DNA from: Mycoplasmataceae bacterium
Lineage (GTDB): Bacteria > Bacillota_I > Bacilli_A > Mycoplasmatales > Mycoplasmoidaceae
Assembly: GCA_031284985.1 (NCBI GenBank)
Contig: JAITWZ010000011.1
Coordinates: 1-47,188, forward strand
Length of the DNA stretch: 47,188 nt
Direction of reading: 5' to 3'
The position numbers and the translations under genes were made by a program. Each line of letters begins with the position of its first letter. The stretch's first letter is position 1. A model generated the notes under the pieces. That model did no database searches. It saw only the letters and a program-made list of their open reading frames with translations, and was not told the DNA's origin. Positions 29,382-42,811 of the stretch are shown in pieces.

Positions 29382-30536
29382 AGCTAAATCAAAGGCATTT
29401 TTAATGGCATCATCCATATCAAAATATTTATATTGTGCCAAACGTCCAAGTAAGTAAAAGTTGTTAAATGATTGGATTTGCTTAATGTATGTATGATAAA
29501 TATTTTCATTTTCTTTATTACTAATTGGGTAATATGGTGTATTAAAGTCTGTTGATGCTTCTGATCACATTCCTGGGTATTCATGGGAAATTGTCGTTTT
29601 ATTGATGTTATTTTGTAATGTTAATTTTTGGTATTCTGTAATCCTTGTAAAATTAGGATCAGATGGATAATTAATTACTGGAGCTGGTTGGTATGACGAT
29701 TGATTAAAAGTCTGAAATTGAATCTTCAAGCTACGAAATCCTAATTTTTGATATTTATAATCGAACAATTCATCAACTCTTCCACAATAAACAACCTTAG
29801 TGTTGGTGACATCAACTGAACCAGCATCTTTTACACCATTTCAAATAAATAATTTTTCATTTATGAAGTGCAATTCATATGGACTATTAACAACAACTTT
29901 AATATTTTTATGATTGACCATCTTCTCAATCATTTTTGTATAACCTTCAACTGGTAAACCTTGGTATTTATCATCAGGGAAATAATTATTTTTCTCATCT
30001 AAAATAATTTTAACGCGATTAATTACACTAGGGTCAACATTTTCAATACCCACACCTCACATTTTTGCAGTGTAATTACTATAAACATTATCATATAAAA
30101 ATTGGTATAATTTCTTAACTTCATAATTATCAATAATTTTCATCTCATCTAAGGTTATAGTAGTTTTATCAGGATAGAATGATTTTAACACATGGATAAT
30201 TTCTGTGGCATGAGCAGGGTCGATAATTTTTATACTTTCAAAATTAATTGGTAATGGAAAAATTAAATTATTAGTATTACACAAAACACTATGACGATAC
30301 TTATTAAATTTAGCAAACTTTTTTACAAAACGAAAAACATCTCGGTATGGTGTATGAAATATGTGTGGACCAAATTTGTGAACTAAAACACCATCCTGGT
30401 TTACAAAATCATAGCAATTACCGCCAATATACTTATTTTTTTCATATATTGTGACATTTCATCCATGTGAAGCTAATTTTCTTGCTAGTGTGGCACCAGA
30501 TATACCACAACCAAATATAAATACTTTCTTATCCAT
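29358..30536 (-). CDS. glf: UDP-galactopyranose mutase
   Basis: Flavoenzyme that makes UDP-galactofuranose from UDP-galactopyranose. The 392-residue product has the FAD motif FIFGCGISGATLARKLA, KYIGGNCYD, and HIFHTPYRDVF, then KMWGVGIENVDPSVINRV, YFPDDKYQGLPVEGYTKMIEKM, and the late HEYPGMWSEAS and YYPISNKEN and YLLGRLAQYKYFDMDDAI. Full length with several UGA Trp codons. It overlaps the upstream hydrolase by 8 bases. Confidence 0.94.
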
Positions 30537-31413
30537 TAATAACTCCAGTTTGGAATATGTTTCACAATTCATCTTTCATCGGTTCTTCTAAACATAAAAT
30601 ATGTCAACCTTTTTCTAAAAATACCAAATGTTTACTTTTAGGAAATTTTTGATTTAATTTATTTCAACGTTTAAAATCAGCTAAGCGGTCCTCTTTAGTT
30701 TGTATTTGAATAAAATTAGTATCTGGAAACTTTTTTAGTAATTTATTCATCGTTTTCCACGATTTTTTCATTATTAAATTAGCAGTTCATGATGATTTAT
30801 TATTCGATTTTTTATTATTTTCCTTATTTAAGCGTCGCATGCGGACCAATATTTTATTTGAAGTTAAATATTCAATGGGATCAGCAGCATTATAATCATA
30901 AGTTGTTATGCCAAAGAAAATTACTGGTAACATTTTACATGCTGTTTTAAGATTCACTAAAAGTGATGTCTTGTTAACATTAATAATTTTATAGGGAATG
31001 TTTCATACAATCATTCCATCAACTAATTTATGAAATTTAAAATAAAATATAACACTGATTGCTCCACCAAAAGATTCACCTGCGATAAAAACTTTTGAAT
31101 TAGGAAATTTAGCTTTTGTAATATTTATTACACCCATTAGTTCATTTACATAGCGACTAGCATGCAATGATGCACTATTAGAATTATCACCATGAGCTAG
31201 CTTTTCATAAGAAACTAGAATTTTATCATCAAAAAATTTATGTTCAAGCATATCTGCTCCTGAAATTGTTCCATTCAATCCTTGTACATATAATATGACA
31301 TCGTTTTTTCCATTATCTATTAATGGATCATAATACACGTATGGGATATGTTGTTTGAAACCTGGCACAATTTCTTGTGAGACATGTTTTCTTTGAACTT
31401 GAAATAATTGCAT
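30529..31413 (-). CDS. Alpha/beta hydrolase
   Basis: The 294-residue product has an oxyanion-type segment YVQGLNGTISG and nucleophile elbow GESFGG (Ser114). Candidate acid and base are TKEDRLAD and KGWHILC near the C-terminus. UGA codons are read as Trp (ends ELWNIFQTGVING). It resembles lysophospholipase or monoacylglycerol lipase-like hydrolases; substrate unknown. Translationally coupled with glf, so it may act on a membrane lipid or glycolipid. Confidence 0.82.
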
Positions 31414-31437
31414 ATTAAATGCAACATTAAATAAAAA

Positions 31438-32817
<1,380 letters not shown>

Positions 32818-32825
32818 ATGATAAT

Positions 32826-32831
32826 ATTATA
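32826..32831 (-). promoter_or_regulatory. -10 box of eno (leaderless)
   Basis: Minus-strand TATAAT ends 8 bases before the ATG. Confidence 0.5.
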
Positions 32832-33229
32832 TAACATAATACATTATTATTAGTAATATTTTCATTTCATTGCATGGAAAATAAATATAATGTTACAAAA
32901 CTTAGCCATAAACTATATACTATATTATTAAATAAAACAAAAATTACTTAATATTGGTACCAGCAACTTTGCTAGACGTTATATTTGTCTTTTGTAAAAT
33001 AATACATCTATTATTCCACATATTCTTTGTACTATTTAACTTTAGGTTTTGAAGGTGAATAAGAATTTTAAATTTAAAAAACATTAAAGTATTGTAGATT
33101 TTATCACCATTTCTAACATAAATACAGGGGTGTTTTTTGTTTGAACTCAAGTTTCATAGTTCTTAATGTTTGAATATGCCCTATATTATTGCTAAAATAT
33201 TTAATATAATAAAATATATAAGTTAGATT
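32832..33229. other. Intergenic region, possibly with a decayed ORF
   Basis: About 400 bases between divergent genes. The only open frame is 68 codons on the minus strand (32944-33150), starting at a TTG without a ribosome-binding site (contains YVRNGDKIYNTLMFF). It could be a gene remnant. No RNA gene or clear hairpin is seen. Confidence 0.4.
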
Positions 33230-33733
33230 ATGAAACAAAAAACAAAGCAAAAATCAAAGTGAGATAACATTAAAAGATTAGGTGGTGTTGGTCTTATAAT
33301 ATTGATTTTAATAGCAGGTGTCACTTTACAAGTTACACAATGTGTGAACATGGTCAATGTAATTCAACTAAGTGGACCATATGGTAGTTTTCCTACAACA
33401 ACAACGAAAGCATACGCCAATGCTAATGTTAAAATTAAAAATCTTGTTTCATTAAGCGCTGACAACAGTTCTACAAACAAAATTGCATACAATGAAACCG
33501 CACAAATTTATGTACTTAACTCTTCAACTAGTACGGTCATTGTGACTTGGAAAAATGAGAAGGAAGGGTACACTGTTACTACACGGAATGCTGAACCGAG
33601 TGACTACGAATTAAATGGTTATTATGTATATTGACAAAGACGTCGTAGGGGTGGCAGATATGGTTATTACACCAAAGTACGCACAAGACATAATGTGACT
33701 GTTAAACTTACAGTTGGAATAATTGGCGAATAA
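33230..33733 (+). CDS. Exported or membrane-anchored protein of unknown function
   Basis: The 167-residue product has a basic N-terminus (MKQKTKQKSKWDNIKR) and one hydrophobic segment (GGVGLIILILIAGVTLQV), then an extracellular Thr/Ser/Asn-rich domain. A Cys follows the hydrophobic segment (VTQC), but Gln at -1 does not fit a lipobox. The C-terminal part contains RRRGGRYGYYTKV. A signal-anchor is most likely. Two UGA Trp codons. No family recognised. Confidence 0.75.
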
Positions 33734-33897
33734 TAAACTATTGTTCGACTGTTAATAAGTTTAAGTTGTCTAAATCGCACAACCGTTTCGAGTTACAAGC
33801 TACAAATTACCCATTATTATTACGATATCTACAATTAAATATCATTAATGTTTTATGCTTTTTAGCAGTACTACAACAAATATATTCATTGTCATTA

Positions 33898-33903
33898 TAT
33901 AAT
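33898..33903 (+). promoter_or_regulatory. -10 box of rpsT (leaderless)
   Basis: TATAAT ends 8 bases before ATG 33912. Confidence 0.5.
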
Positions 33904-33911
33904 ATAGGTAC

Positions 33912-34205
33912 ATGGCTAATCTAAGTGCAAGTAAAAAAAATATTCGAAAGATAAAAAAACAAAGTTTAAGAAATAAGTTTGTACTTACTAATCTTAAAAC
34001 TGTTACCAAAAATGTTATTAAACAACATGACCAACCATCTTTGAATATTGCTTACCAAAAAATTGATTCAGCACTAGCTAAGGGCAAAATTCACCGTAAT
34101 AAAGCTAATCGTTTAAAATCTCGTCTTGCTAATATTACTTTAAATAAGAAAAGCGCACCTGTAGCTTCTGCACCTGCTCCAACAGATGTACAGAAAAATT
34201 CATAA
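33912..34205 (+). CDS. rpsT: 30S ribosomal protein S20
   Basis: The 97-residue basic helical protein has SASKKNIRKIKKQSLRNKFV, later KGKIHRNKANRLKSRLA, the conserved S20 end. An Ala/Pro-rich tail of about 15 residues is extra. The lipoprotein gene starts inside its 3' end. Confidence 0.92.
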   Translation: MANLSASKKNIRKIKKQSLRNKFVLTNLKTVTKNVIKQHDQPSLNIAYQKIDSALAKGKIHRNKANRLKSRLANITLNKKSAPVASAPAPTDVQKNS

Positions 34206-34728
34206 TTCACTTATAGTTGGTTTTAGTTTGTTGATAATCCCAACCACTTTTTTATTGGCTGGTTGTGGAAAGGGGAATGATCCTTTTAACACACTTGAAG
34301 TTGGTAATAGTTTTGTTATTAGCAATAAAACAGAAGCTAATTTTTTAAAAGAGAGTGTTAGACGTAAAACTGAGCAATATGAGTTTGGAACAATTTCAAA
34401 GAATGACATTCCTGCTACGGGTTTAACTTATAAAAATGATTTCGGTGTTTTAGCTTCAAGATTATATTGAGAAATGGCTTATAATCTAGCAGCTAACTAT
34501 AAAAATAAAGTTAGTGTGAGCATACCATATACTGAAAATCAGCCTTGATATACTGATATTGTGCCAAACACTATCACTGATAATACTATTGAAATTCATC
34601 CTAATGTTAATGGACAGGTTACATCATATGTGTGTCGCTATGTAGTGAGTGGTAATAAAATTATGTTTTCTCTTGGATCTTCTAATGCACAATCACAATA
34701 TTTCTATAACGTTTCTTTTAGCGACTAG
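34186..34728 (+). CDS. Lipoprotein of unknown function
   Basis: The 180-residue product has a signal peptide and lipobox LLAGC (Cys near residue 27), then a polar domain rich in Asn, Ser and Tyr. UGA Trp codons read RLYWEMAYN and NQPWYTD. The start overlaps rpsT by 20 bases and the stop overlaps the dnaG stop on the other strand by 3 bases. No family recognised. Confidence 0.82.
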
Positions 34729-36716
34729 ACATTATTTTTATTCTTAGTTTGTACTAAAATTTCTCTTAATTTAGATAATTTTTCAGCATTTGGTGTTGGT
34801 GATAAGCATTCAAGTGTGATATCCATTGATATTTTTTCAACTTTAAAAACATAAAATAGATCATTAACATGCCCAACCATTTTTAAAAACTCCTTTAACA
34901 ACACTGTGTGGTCAATATTTGGTAATGGTTTTTTTAATTGTGGTGTTTGTAAAAGAATATTTTTTATATCTTGATAATTTCCACTTGTTTTATATTCAGT
35001 GTCTAACATTTCTAGAAAACTTTCATAGGTTATCTGTGTCGCTTGTTCTTTAAGACTAAATAGAATTTTAAGAATATCTGGTAAGACTGGAATTGGTTCT
35101 TCAATTAAAATAAAATTATTCAAGCGCTTTTCACTCAAAGCAATAAAATCATTATTTGCTAAGCAAAAACGGATTATTTCAATAATATTGTTTCTAATTC
35201 CAGTCATAGCATTTGCAATTTTCTTTCGATGCTGAATAATTTGTGCATTAACATTTTCTTGTGGTTTTTGGGTTGGTTTAGAAAATGTTTGCTGTTGCGA
35301 ATTTACATAACTCTCATGAGTACTGCGTGTTGGGTGTGGTGGTGCTGTATTTTTAATAAATTCACCACCTATTTCTTTTTTAAAATGGTATTCATATTTG
35401 TCTTGAATGTCTAATAAGTTAAAACCAGATATTAATGCGAGTGTCTCAAAGTGTTTTGACTTAAGTAATGTTTCTGGATTTTTAGCCATATATGACAATA
35501 TTGAATTCAATTCATTAAGTTTTTGGTCTTGGGACAGTGTTTTCTTAAAAGTATAATTAATCAAATAAGTAAAAAAATCAGTCCGGTCTTGGATAATCTT
35601 TTTAATTGATTCTGGCCCTTTTTTTGTAATTAATTCATCAACATCTTTTATATTGGCATCATATGGAGCCACAACTGAAATATTTCAACCCTTTTCCAAT
35701 AAGGCTTTGCCAATCATAACATTAGCGTTAGCTCCAGCTTGGTCATTATCAAATGAAACAATAATTGTCTTTATATCATTAAAAGATGAAAGAATTTGAA
35801 TATGTGTTTGCGTTAATCCCACACCCATCAAAGCCATGACATTTTTATATCCAGCACGATAATATGCAATTACATCCATATACCCTTCTACCAAAATTAG
35901 CTCATCTGTTTTTTCGTTTACGAAATTATTGATGTTGTAGAAACATGAACCTTTATTGAATATTTTTGTTTCTTTAGAATTTAAGTATTTTGGTTGCCTA
36001 TCAGTAGTTGTTCGACCGCTATAGGCTAAGATATATCCATTTTGATTCATAATTGGGAAAGTAATTCGATCAATGAGAAAATCAAAAATCTCGCCTTTTT
36101 CATTAATATTAATTACAGAATTTTCCACAAGTTGTTGTTCATTCCAAATTAAATTTTTATCATAATCTTCACCGAACATATTGTCTTTATTGATACAAAT
36201 TTCATATATCATTCGTGGTTCTTTTGGAGCATACCCCAGATGAAAAAATTTAATAATCTCATCATTTAGACCTCGTTTATGCAAATATTGTAGATTACTT
36301 TTATTTTCTTCGTTATATAAAAATCCCTCATAATATGTATTGATGTGGGTATTCATATCAAGTAATGTTTTTATTTTAGGGTCAGAATAAGTGTTTGAAA
36401 ATAATTTACCATATTTACTAATATCAATGTGTGAGATTTCTGCTACAACTTTCACAGCTTCAATAAAACTTATTTTTTTAAATTTTTGGACAAAACTAAT
36501 TACATTCCCTTTTGCACCACAAACAAAACATTTTCAAATTTTTTTCGTTGGTGAAACTGATAAAGATGGATTAGTATCACTATGAAATGGACACACTGCA
36601 ACATAATTAGCACCTTTTTTTGTTAGTTTAATAAAACTACCTATTACACCAACAATATCGCATTTTTCAATGATCTGATTAGCTAAATTATAACTATCGT
36701 TTTTGTTTTCAATCAT
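34725..36716 (-). CDS. dnaG: DNA primase
   Basis: Synthesises replication primers. The 663-residue product has the CHC2 zinc finger (CPFH followed by CFVCGAKGNVISF), an RNAP-like TOPRIM core with ILVEGYMDVIAYYRAGYKNVMALMGVGLT and VSFDNDQAG, and ITFPIMNQNGYILAYSGRTT upstream. UGA Trp codons are read at several points (KIWKCF, KGWNIS). The start is ATG 36716 rather than an upstream in-frame codon, because a -10 box lies 9 bases away. The C-terminal helicase-interaction domain is long and divergent. Confidence 0.93.
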
Positions 36717-36725
36717 GCTATAAGT

Positions 36726-36731
36726 ATTATA
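36726..36731 (-). promoter_or_regulatory. -10 box of dnaG (leaderless)
   Basis: Minus-strand TATAAT ends 9 bases before ATG 36716. Confidence 0.5.
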
Positions 36732-36785
36732 GCAAGGGGCAATGAAAATTATTTTGTAATTTGTATATAAAATATTTATTAGCAA

Positions 36786-36791
36786 TATAAT
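36786..36791 (+). promoter_or_regulatory. -10 box of BspA-like lipoprotein 2 (leaderless)
   Basis: TATAAT ends 6 bases before ATG 36798. Confidence 0.5.
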
Positions 36792-36797
36792 TAAAAT

Positions 36798-37625
36798 ATG
36801 TATAGCAAAATTAAAGTCGCTAAAATTCTATTATCCACAACTATTGTATTATCTAGTTTTCTTGTACTAGCTAGCTGTGGCGAAATCAAACCAAGTACAG
36901 TAGTTCAATACGATTCTTCTGGAAAAAATTGAGGTGGATATGTTAGTGGTCAATTAGATATAAGGTTTGACGATAATGATCACACTGCTTATATTCATGA
37001 TGCTAATTCATACGTAGCACATGATTTAGTAATCCCTTGAACCATTTGACAGAACGATACTGCATATACAATAAACTTAGCTAAATCTAAATTTACACCT
37101 AACGGTGACATTACTGGTAAACTTACAATCCCTTACAATGTTGTTGAAATTGGAAATGACGCATTCGCACATTGTAGTGGTTTAAACTCAGTCATCTTGC
37201 CACCAACTTTAAAAACTATTGGAGATTTTACTTTTTCTTCATGCACAAATTTAACAACAATCATTATTCCAGATAGTGTGACAAATATTGGAATAGGTTG
37301 TTTTAATAATTGTACTAATTTATCAATTATAGGTATAGGAACAGGTTTGCAAAGCATAGCAAGTTTAATGTTTTATGATTGCGCTAATTTATCAATATTC
37401 TTTATCCCAACTAATATCACTAGCATCGGTAGCCAAGCGTTTTTTGGTTGTACAGGATTATCTGTATTGGTAATTTCAGAAAATGTCACAGTTGTTGGTA
37501 AGGAAGCATTCAAAGGTTGGTCTACTAACCAAACAATAATGGTATGATGAGAATCTAGTGATACACCAGCGGATTGAAACGAAGATTGAAACTCCAGTGA
37601 AGCAACAATTATATATTCTAGCTAA
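36798..37625 (+). CDS. BspA-like leucine-rich-repeat lipoprotein 2
   Basis: The 275-residue product has lipobox VLASC (Cys near residue 27), then the same spacer domain as the gene at 24106 (NWGGYVSGQLDIRFDD, YVAHDLVIP). LRR_5 repeats follow: DAFAHCSGLNSVILPPTLKTIG, FTFSSCTNLTTIIIPDSV, then CFNNCTNLSIIGI, MFYDCANLSIFFIP, AFFGCTGLSVLVI and AFKGWSTNQTIMV. The shared N-terminal domain shows the two genes are true paralogs and not just repeat carriers. Likely surface adhesin. Confidence 0.9.
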
Positions 37626-37651
37626 GTATAGCAAGGGTTATTTGTGTTTTA

Positions 37652-37657
37652 TATAAT
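37652..37657 (+). promoter_or_regulatory. -10 box of proS (leaderless)
   Basis: TATAAT ends 8 bases before ATG 37666. Confidence 0.5.
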
Positions 37658-37665
37658 ATGTTTAT

Positions 37666-39096
37666 ATGGCAAATTCTAATAGTCCGACTAAAATAGTCAA
37701 GAGAAATGAAAATTTTGCTGAGTGGTATACAAGTGTCATTCTTGCAGCTAAATTAGCTAGTTATGCTTCTGTGAAGGGGTGTATTAATTATTTACCAAAA
37801 GGATGGGCAATTTGAGAACATATTAAAGATGCAATTGATTCGGCTTTTAAAAAAACTGGGGTTTTAAACGTACAATTACCGTTATTTATTAAAACAAGTG
37901 ATTTTACTAAAGAAAAAGATCATATTGCTGGTTTTGCTCCAGAATCTTTTCTAGTTGAACACATTGGTGAAAAGAAAGTAGAAGATACATTAATCATTCG
38001 TCCAACAAGTGAAGTATTATTTAGCCAAGTTTTTAAGGATGAAATTCACTCTTATAATGATTTGCCGCTTAAGTATAACCAGTGGTGTAGTGTTTATCGT
38101 GCTGAAAAAACAACAAAACCATTTCTAAGAGGAAGTGAAATTATTTGACAAGAGTTACATGCGATGTTTGCAAGTGAAGATGAAGCAGTAAAATACACTT
38201 TACAAATACATGAATTGTATAATGACTTTTTAAAAGATGTTTTATGTTTACCATTCTTAAGCGGTAAAAAGACAGAAGGTGAAAAATTTGCAGGAGCTGT
38301 TACCACTTACACTAGAGAAGTGTGATCACAAGACTGCCAGACAATCCAAACTGGTACTTCACATTATTTAGGTACTAATTTTTCAAAAATGTATGATGTA
38401 CAATTCCAAAATAAGAACAATAAATTAGAATTACCATACTATATGTCAGCTGGTATGACCACAAGAACAATTGGTGATATTATTATGGTTCACGCTGATG
38501 ATAATGGTCTAGTGTTGCCATTTAAAGTAGCACCTACACAAATTGCAATTTTATTATTATTTTGTGAACAAGATAAAAATATAATTAAAGCTGGACAAGA
38601 TCTTGCAAAGAAATTAGATGCTTTTAGAACCTATATTGATACAACAAATAATTCATTTGGTTATAAGATTAATGAACAAGAAGTTAGTGGTACACCATTC
38701 AGCATTATCATCGGTCCAAAGGATTTAGCAAACAATTCTTGTATGGTCTATCGTCGTGATTTAAAAACTAAATCCACTATTAAACTTACTGAACTGGTTG
38801 AGACAATAACAAAAATGCACAGTGAATATGATAAAAACTTATATAATAAGGCATTAGAACACTTAAACAGCAGTATAGTTGAAGTAAGCACATTCGAGGA
38901 ATTTGTTAAAGCCATCAATGATAAAAAAATTGTGTTAGCACCTTGAGGTGGAACTGTTGAGGATGAAGCAAAGCTAAAAGAACAAACATCAGGTGTTACA
39001 CCACGTTGTGTATTTAAAGAAGGAAAAATTAACAAGAATTGTTTCTTTACTAAAAAACCAGCTAAACAATTAGTGTATTTTGCCAGATCGTATTAA
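37666..39096 (+). CDS. proS: Prolyl-tRNA synthetase, short (eukaryote/archaeal-like) type
   Basis: Charges tRNA-Pro. The 476-residue enzyme has class II motifs: INYLPKGWAIWEHI (motif 1 region), TLIIRPTSEVLFSQVF and [31 protein letters not shown] (motif 2), and FKVAPTQIAIL anticodon-binding start. It lacks the bacterial insertion domain, which is the usual Mollicutes form. UGA Trp codons fall at several positions. The stop overlaps alaS on the other strand. Confidence 0.95.
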
Positions 39097-41831
39097 TTTA
39101 ATTCACTAGTGGTAGTGGTGTTAACTTTTTCAAACTGATAATCATTAATGAAAGATGTAATTTTATCAATTTGCTCCATACCAGCAACTCCACCTTGTGC
39201 AAAACATGGACCACCACCACCGCTGCCATCTACAAGTGCACCAATCTTTTTAATTAATTCACCACATGAAATCTTAACGCTTTTATTACAAACGGCAATG
39301 TATTGAATCTTATCAGGAAACTTATTAATAATAAAATACAAATGTTCCTTGTCAGTATTAGTTAAATCATTTAATGCACTAATGATGTTTTTATTATTTT
39401 GTTCAAACACTGTGGCATAACAGATTTTTTCAGCTTTATTTAATTGTTTATCAGTGTTCTTAATGAATTCAATGGCATTTTCGTTTTGTTGTTTAGCGGC
39501 TTGAACAAATAGTGTGCTTGTTAATATCACTAATTTATCATAAATCTCATGTAGGGTATTAAAATCACCACTGTTCTTATTAACTTCACTATATAAAGCA
39601 TCATATTCTTTATTATGAATGTTGTATTCCACATATTGATCGTTAATGACTTTAATTTTTTTATCATACATCGCAATTTGTTCAGCAATATATTTATCAA
39701 TTGTTTGATTAGAAGTAATCGCTCTAATTCGTCACATATCTGCACTTTTGTGACTATAGTCAATAATCATGAATCGTTCAATTTCTTTAGTGTTATTAAC
39801 ATGTGTACCACCACAAATTTCTTTATTAATATCACCAATAAAAATGACATTTAATTTTTCTTTTATTTTCTTGTAAACATCAACAAAGTGTCCAATTACT
39901 CCTAATTGTTGTGCTTCTTCTAATGTATAAAGTTTACGTTGTACTACATAACCAGTATTGATAATATCGTTAATTTTATCCTCAACTGATTTTAATTCTT
40001 GTTTTGTAAGTTTATGGGCAGTTTTAAAATCAAATGTCAAGTATTGATCAGATTTGAATGCTCCTTCTTGTTTAATGTCGCTACTAATATTTTGATTCAA
40101 TACCATTTCTAATAAATGCTCAACAGTGTGATTCTTGCTAATTTTTTCACGGAATGTACGATCTATATCCAAATTTACTTCGCTATTTTTAGTGATAGTG
40201 ATTCCATCAGTTTCAATATGATGAGCATGTTGGCCATTAACGCACTTAATAACATCATCAACAATAATTTTATTATTGTTGACAGTGATAAAACCTTCAT
40301 CATGGATTTGTCCTCCACTTGTAGCGTAAAAAATTGTTTTATCGAAAATGACTCAGCCATCATTATTAATTTTTTCAACGGGATTAAATTTATCATCAAA
40401 CAAGCCAATTATCTTTGCATCTGATAATTCGTATTGGTCGTAAATAAAAGTAGATTTAGTTGTAAAATTAATCAAACCAGTGGCTTGTACGCTCATCCCT
40501 TTTATTTCTAAATTAGCGCGAGATGTTTTTTTATGTGCTTCCATTTTTTGTTTAAAACCTGATTCATCAAAACTAACACCTTGTTCTGCTGCTTTTTCTT
40601 TAATGATCTCAATTGGAAAACCATATGTTTCTACTAACTTAAACACAGTATCTGCATCTAAATTTTTATTTTGCGAAATAATTTTATTAAAATATTCTAG
40701 ATTTTTTTCAATAGTATTTTTAAATTGTTCTTGTTCAGCTTCACAAACATGCAAAATATGTTCCTTGTGTTGAGAAAGTTGTGGATAGAATTCTTGCATA
40801 GTTTCAATTAACTTACTGATTACTACACGTACAAAATTAGCATTTGGTTTTAATTTTTTCGCTGTTAGCAAAGCACGACGAATCAAACGACGTAAAACAC
40901 TGCCACGTTCTTTATTGGAAATTACTGCACCATCAGCAAGCGCAAATAAGACAGCTTTTAAGTGGTCAACAACAACTCGGTATGCACGGTTAATTTCATT
41001 TTGTTTGTAATCATTACTAAAATATGCATCAATATCATATTTTTCCTTGCTAATAGCTTGTAGAGCAGTAATTGTTGGCATAAACAAATCAGTATCAAAA
41101 TTAGTTGGAACGTTTTGTAAAATGCTTGCTAAACGTTCTAATCCAGCTCCCGTATCAATATTTTTTCTAGCAAGTGGTGTATAATTATTCTCGCCATCAT
41201 TGTTAAATTCACTAAAAACTATATTTCAAATTTCAACATAACGATCATTTTCAATGTCATCAAAAAACAATTTTGTGCCAATATTTTTTGGATCATATTT
41301 TTCACCACGATCATAATATATTTCTGTACAAGGTCCACATGGGCCTTGACCAATATCTCAAAAATTACGACTTTTATCATTAATTGCAATATGTGTTGTT
41401 TTAATACCAAGTGCCACTCATGCATTAAACGCTTGTTGGTCGTTATTGAAAACAGTAATATATAGTTTATCCACAGACATTTTGTAAACCTTAGTTAACA
41501 ATTCGTAAGCAAAAATAATCGCATCTTCTTTAAAATAGTCACCAATAGAAAAATTACCCAACATTTCAAATATAGTATGGTGACGAGCAGTTACTCCAAC
41601 ATTAGTGATATCATTTGTTCTGATTGATTTCTGTGAATTAACTAAACGGTTATGTGGAGCATTAGTTTTTCCTGTAAAATAATCTTTTAATGTGGCAACT
41701 CCGGAGTTAATTCATAATAATGTTGGGTCATTTACTGGGATTAGCGATGCTGGGGCAATAAATAAGTGATCTTTACTCTTAAAAAACTTAATTCATTTAT
41801 TACGGATTTCATTTGCGCTAAACTTTGTCAT
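39093..41831 (-). CDS. alaS: Alanyl-tRNA synthetase
   Basis: Charges tRNA-Ala and edits Ser/Gly errors. The 912-residue enzyme has [51 protein letters not shown] and [12 protein letters not shown] in the catalytic domain. Next come HAHHIETDG (alternate reading from the minus strand), [11 protein letters not shown] and CGGTHVNNT of the editing domain, and a C-terminal [13 protein letters not shown]. Many UGA Trp codons break the frame under the standard code. It begins 2 bases after the zinc-lid kinase gene ends. Confidence 0.96.
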
Positions 41832-41833
41832 AA

Positions 41834-42550
41834 TTAATTTTTGTGGTAAACAATTCGATGAGTAGATTCAGCCTTAACAAAGTCAATATTTTTTTCAACT
41901 TTAACAGTTGCAAAATAATTTTGTAATTTTATAAGAAATTGATGAAGTGTCGTCTTTTGATCAAAATTTGCATGTACTATGCATTTTCGGCCCTCAAAGT
42001 AATTTAATATATGTTTCATATTTCTCTTAAATTCTCGGTGCTTATTTTTAAGTGCTTCTGGATGTCCATCAACGCGCACAGCTAATACAGCTCCGCAATA
42101 ACTACAAACACCAGTTCTAGCAGTTTTATCAAAAGTGGTATTAGTAGTACGTCCACATGCCATACATTTTCGTCTTCCATTTGCTCGCAGTCTTGTCACA
42201 AAATAATTTGCTTTTAAGTAAAATAAATAATCAAAATGCAAAGTGCTATCAAGCAGTTCAGCTTGTTGCACACAACAAGGGTAACCATTGAAAAGAATAA
42301 TCTTTTTCTCATCATATTTATAAGTATTGAATTTTTCAATAATTAAGTCTGTTAATATATCATTATCAACCATTTCACCTTTTCTAAAAGATTTCATAAA
42401 TGACATGCCTGCTTCAGTATCGTTTTTAATTTCGCTCTTGACAATATTACCAACATTAATTTGTTCAAAAGTAGCAGGATATTTTTTTGTTAAATAATCA
42501 CAAATCAATCCTTTACCACTTCCTGTAGAGCCAACAATAGATATAACCAT
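41834..42550 (-). CDS. Adenylate-kinase-like nucleotide kinase with zinc lid
   Basis: The 238-residue P-loop kinase has GSTGSGKG at residues 7-14 and a lid-type zinc knuckle C129-X2-C132...C149-X2-C152, as in Gram-positive adenylate kinases. The NMP-binding DGFPR motif is replaced by NGYPC, so the Arg that contacts AMP is missing. This argues for a paralog with a different nucleoside monophosphate substrate rather than the housekeeping Adk. It heads a two-gene unit with alaS. Confidence 0.72.
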   Translation of the reverse strand: MVISIVGSTGSGKGLICDYLTKKYPATFEQINVGNIVKSEIKNDTEAGMSFMKSFRKGEMVDNDILTDLIIEKFNTYKYDEKKIILFNGYPCCVQQAELLDSTLHFDYLFYLKANYFVTRLRANGRRKCMACGRTTNTTFDKTARTGVCSYCGAVLAVRVDGHPEALKNKHREFKRNMKHILNYFEGRKCIVHANFDQKTTLHQFLIKLQNYFATVKVEKNIDFVKAESTHRIVYHKN

Positions 42551-42556
42551 ATATAA

Positions 42557-42562
42557 ATTATA
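42557..42562 (-). promoter_or_regulatory. -10 box of the kinase-alaS operon (leaderless)
   Basis: Minus-strand TATAAT ends 6 bases before ATG 42550. Confidence 0.5.
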
Positions 42563-42799
42563 TCATATTGACTATTCAATAACATTACACAAAACTAATA
42601 TTTGTTATATGAATAAAGTTGTAAGTTAATGACATGGAATGAACATATAAAATATTGTCATAAATTGCTAATTAAAATTTTAATATAATAGCAATATACA
42701 AAAACCAGATTTTTATTTTTTTTAGTTAATTATTCACTTATTAAAGTTACATCATATTTTCTTGTATTTAGCTATATTAAGTAATTAAATGTAAAAGTC

Positions 42800-42805
42800 T
42801 ATAAT
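42800..42805 (+). promoter_or_regulatory. -10 box of smpB (leaderless)
   Basis: TATAAT ends 6 bases before ATG 42812. Confidence 0.5.
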
Positions 42806-42811
42806 TAAAAT

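Noticed and set aside
39615-40424. Plus-strand ORFs opposite alaS
   Set aside because: Antisense shadows of a conserved synthetase, with low-complexity Asn/Ile/Phe composition.
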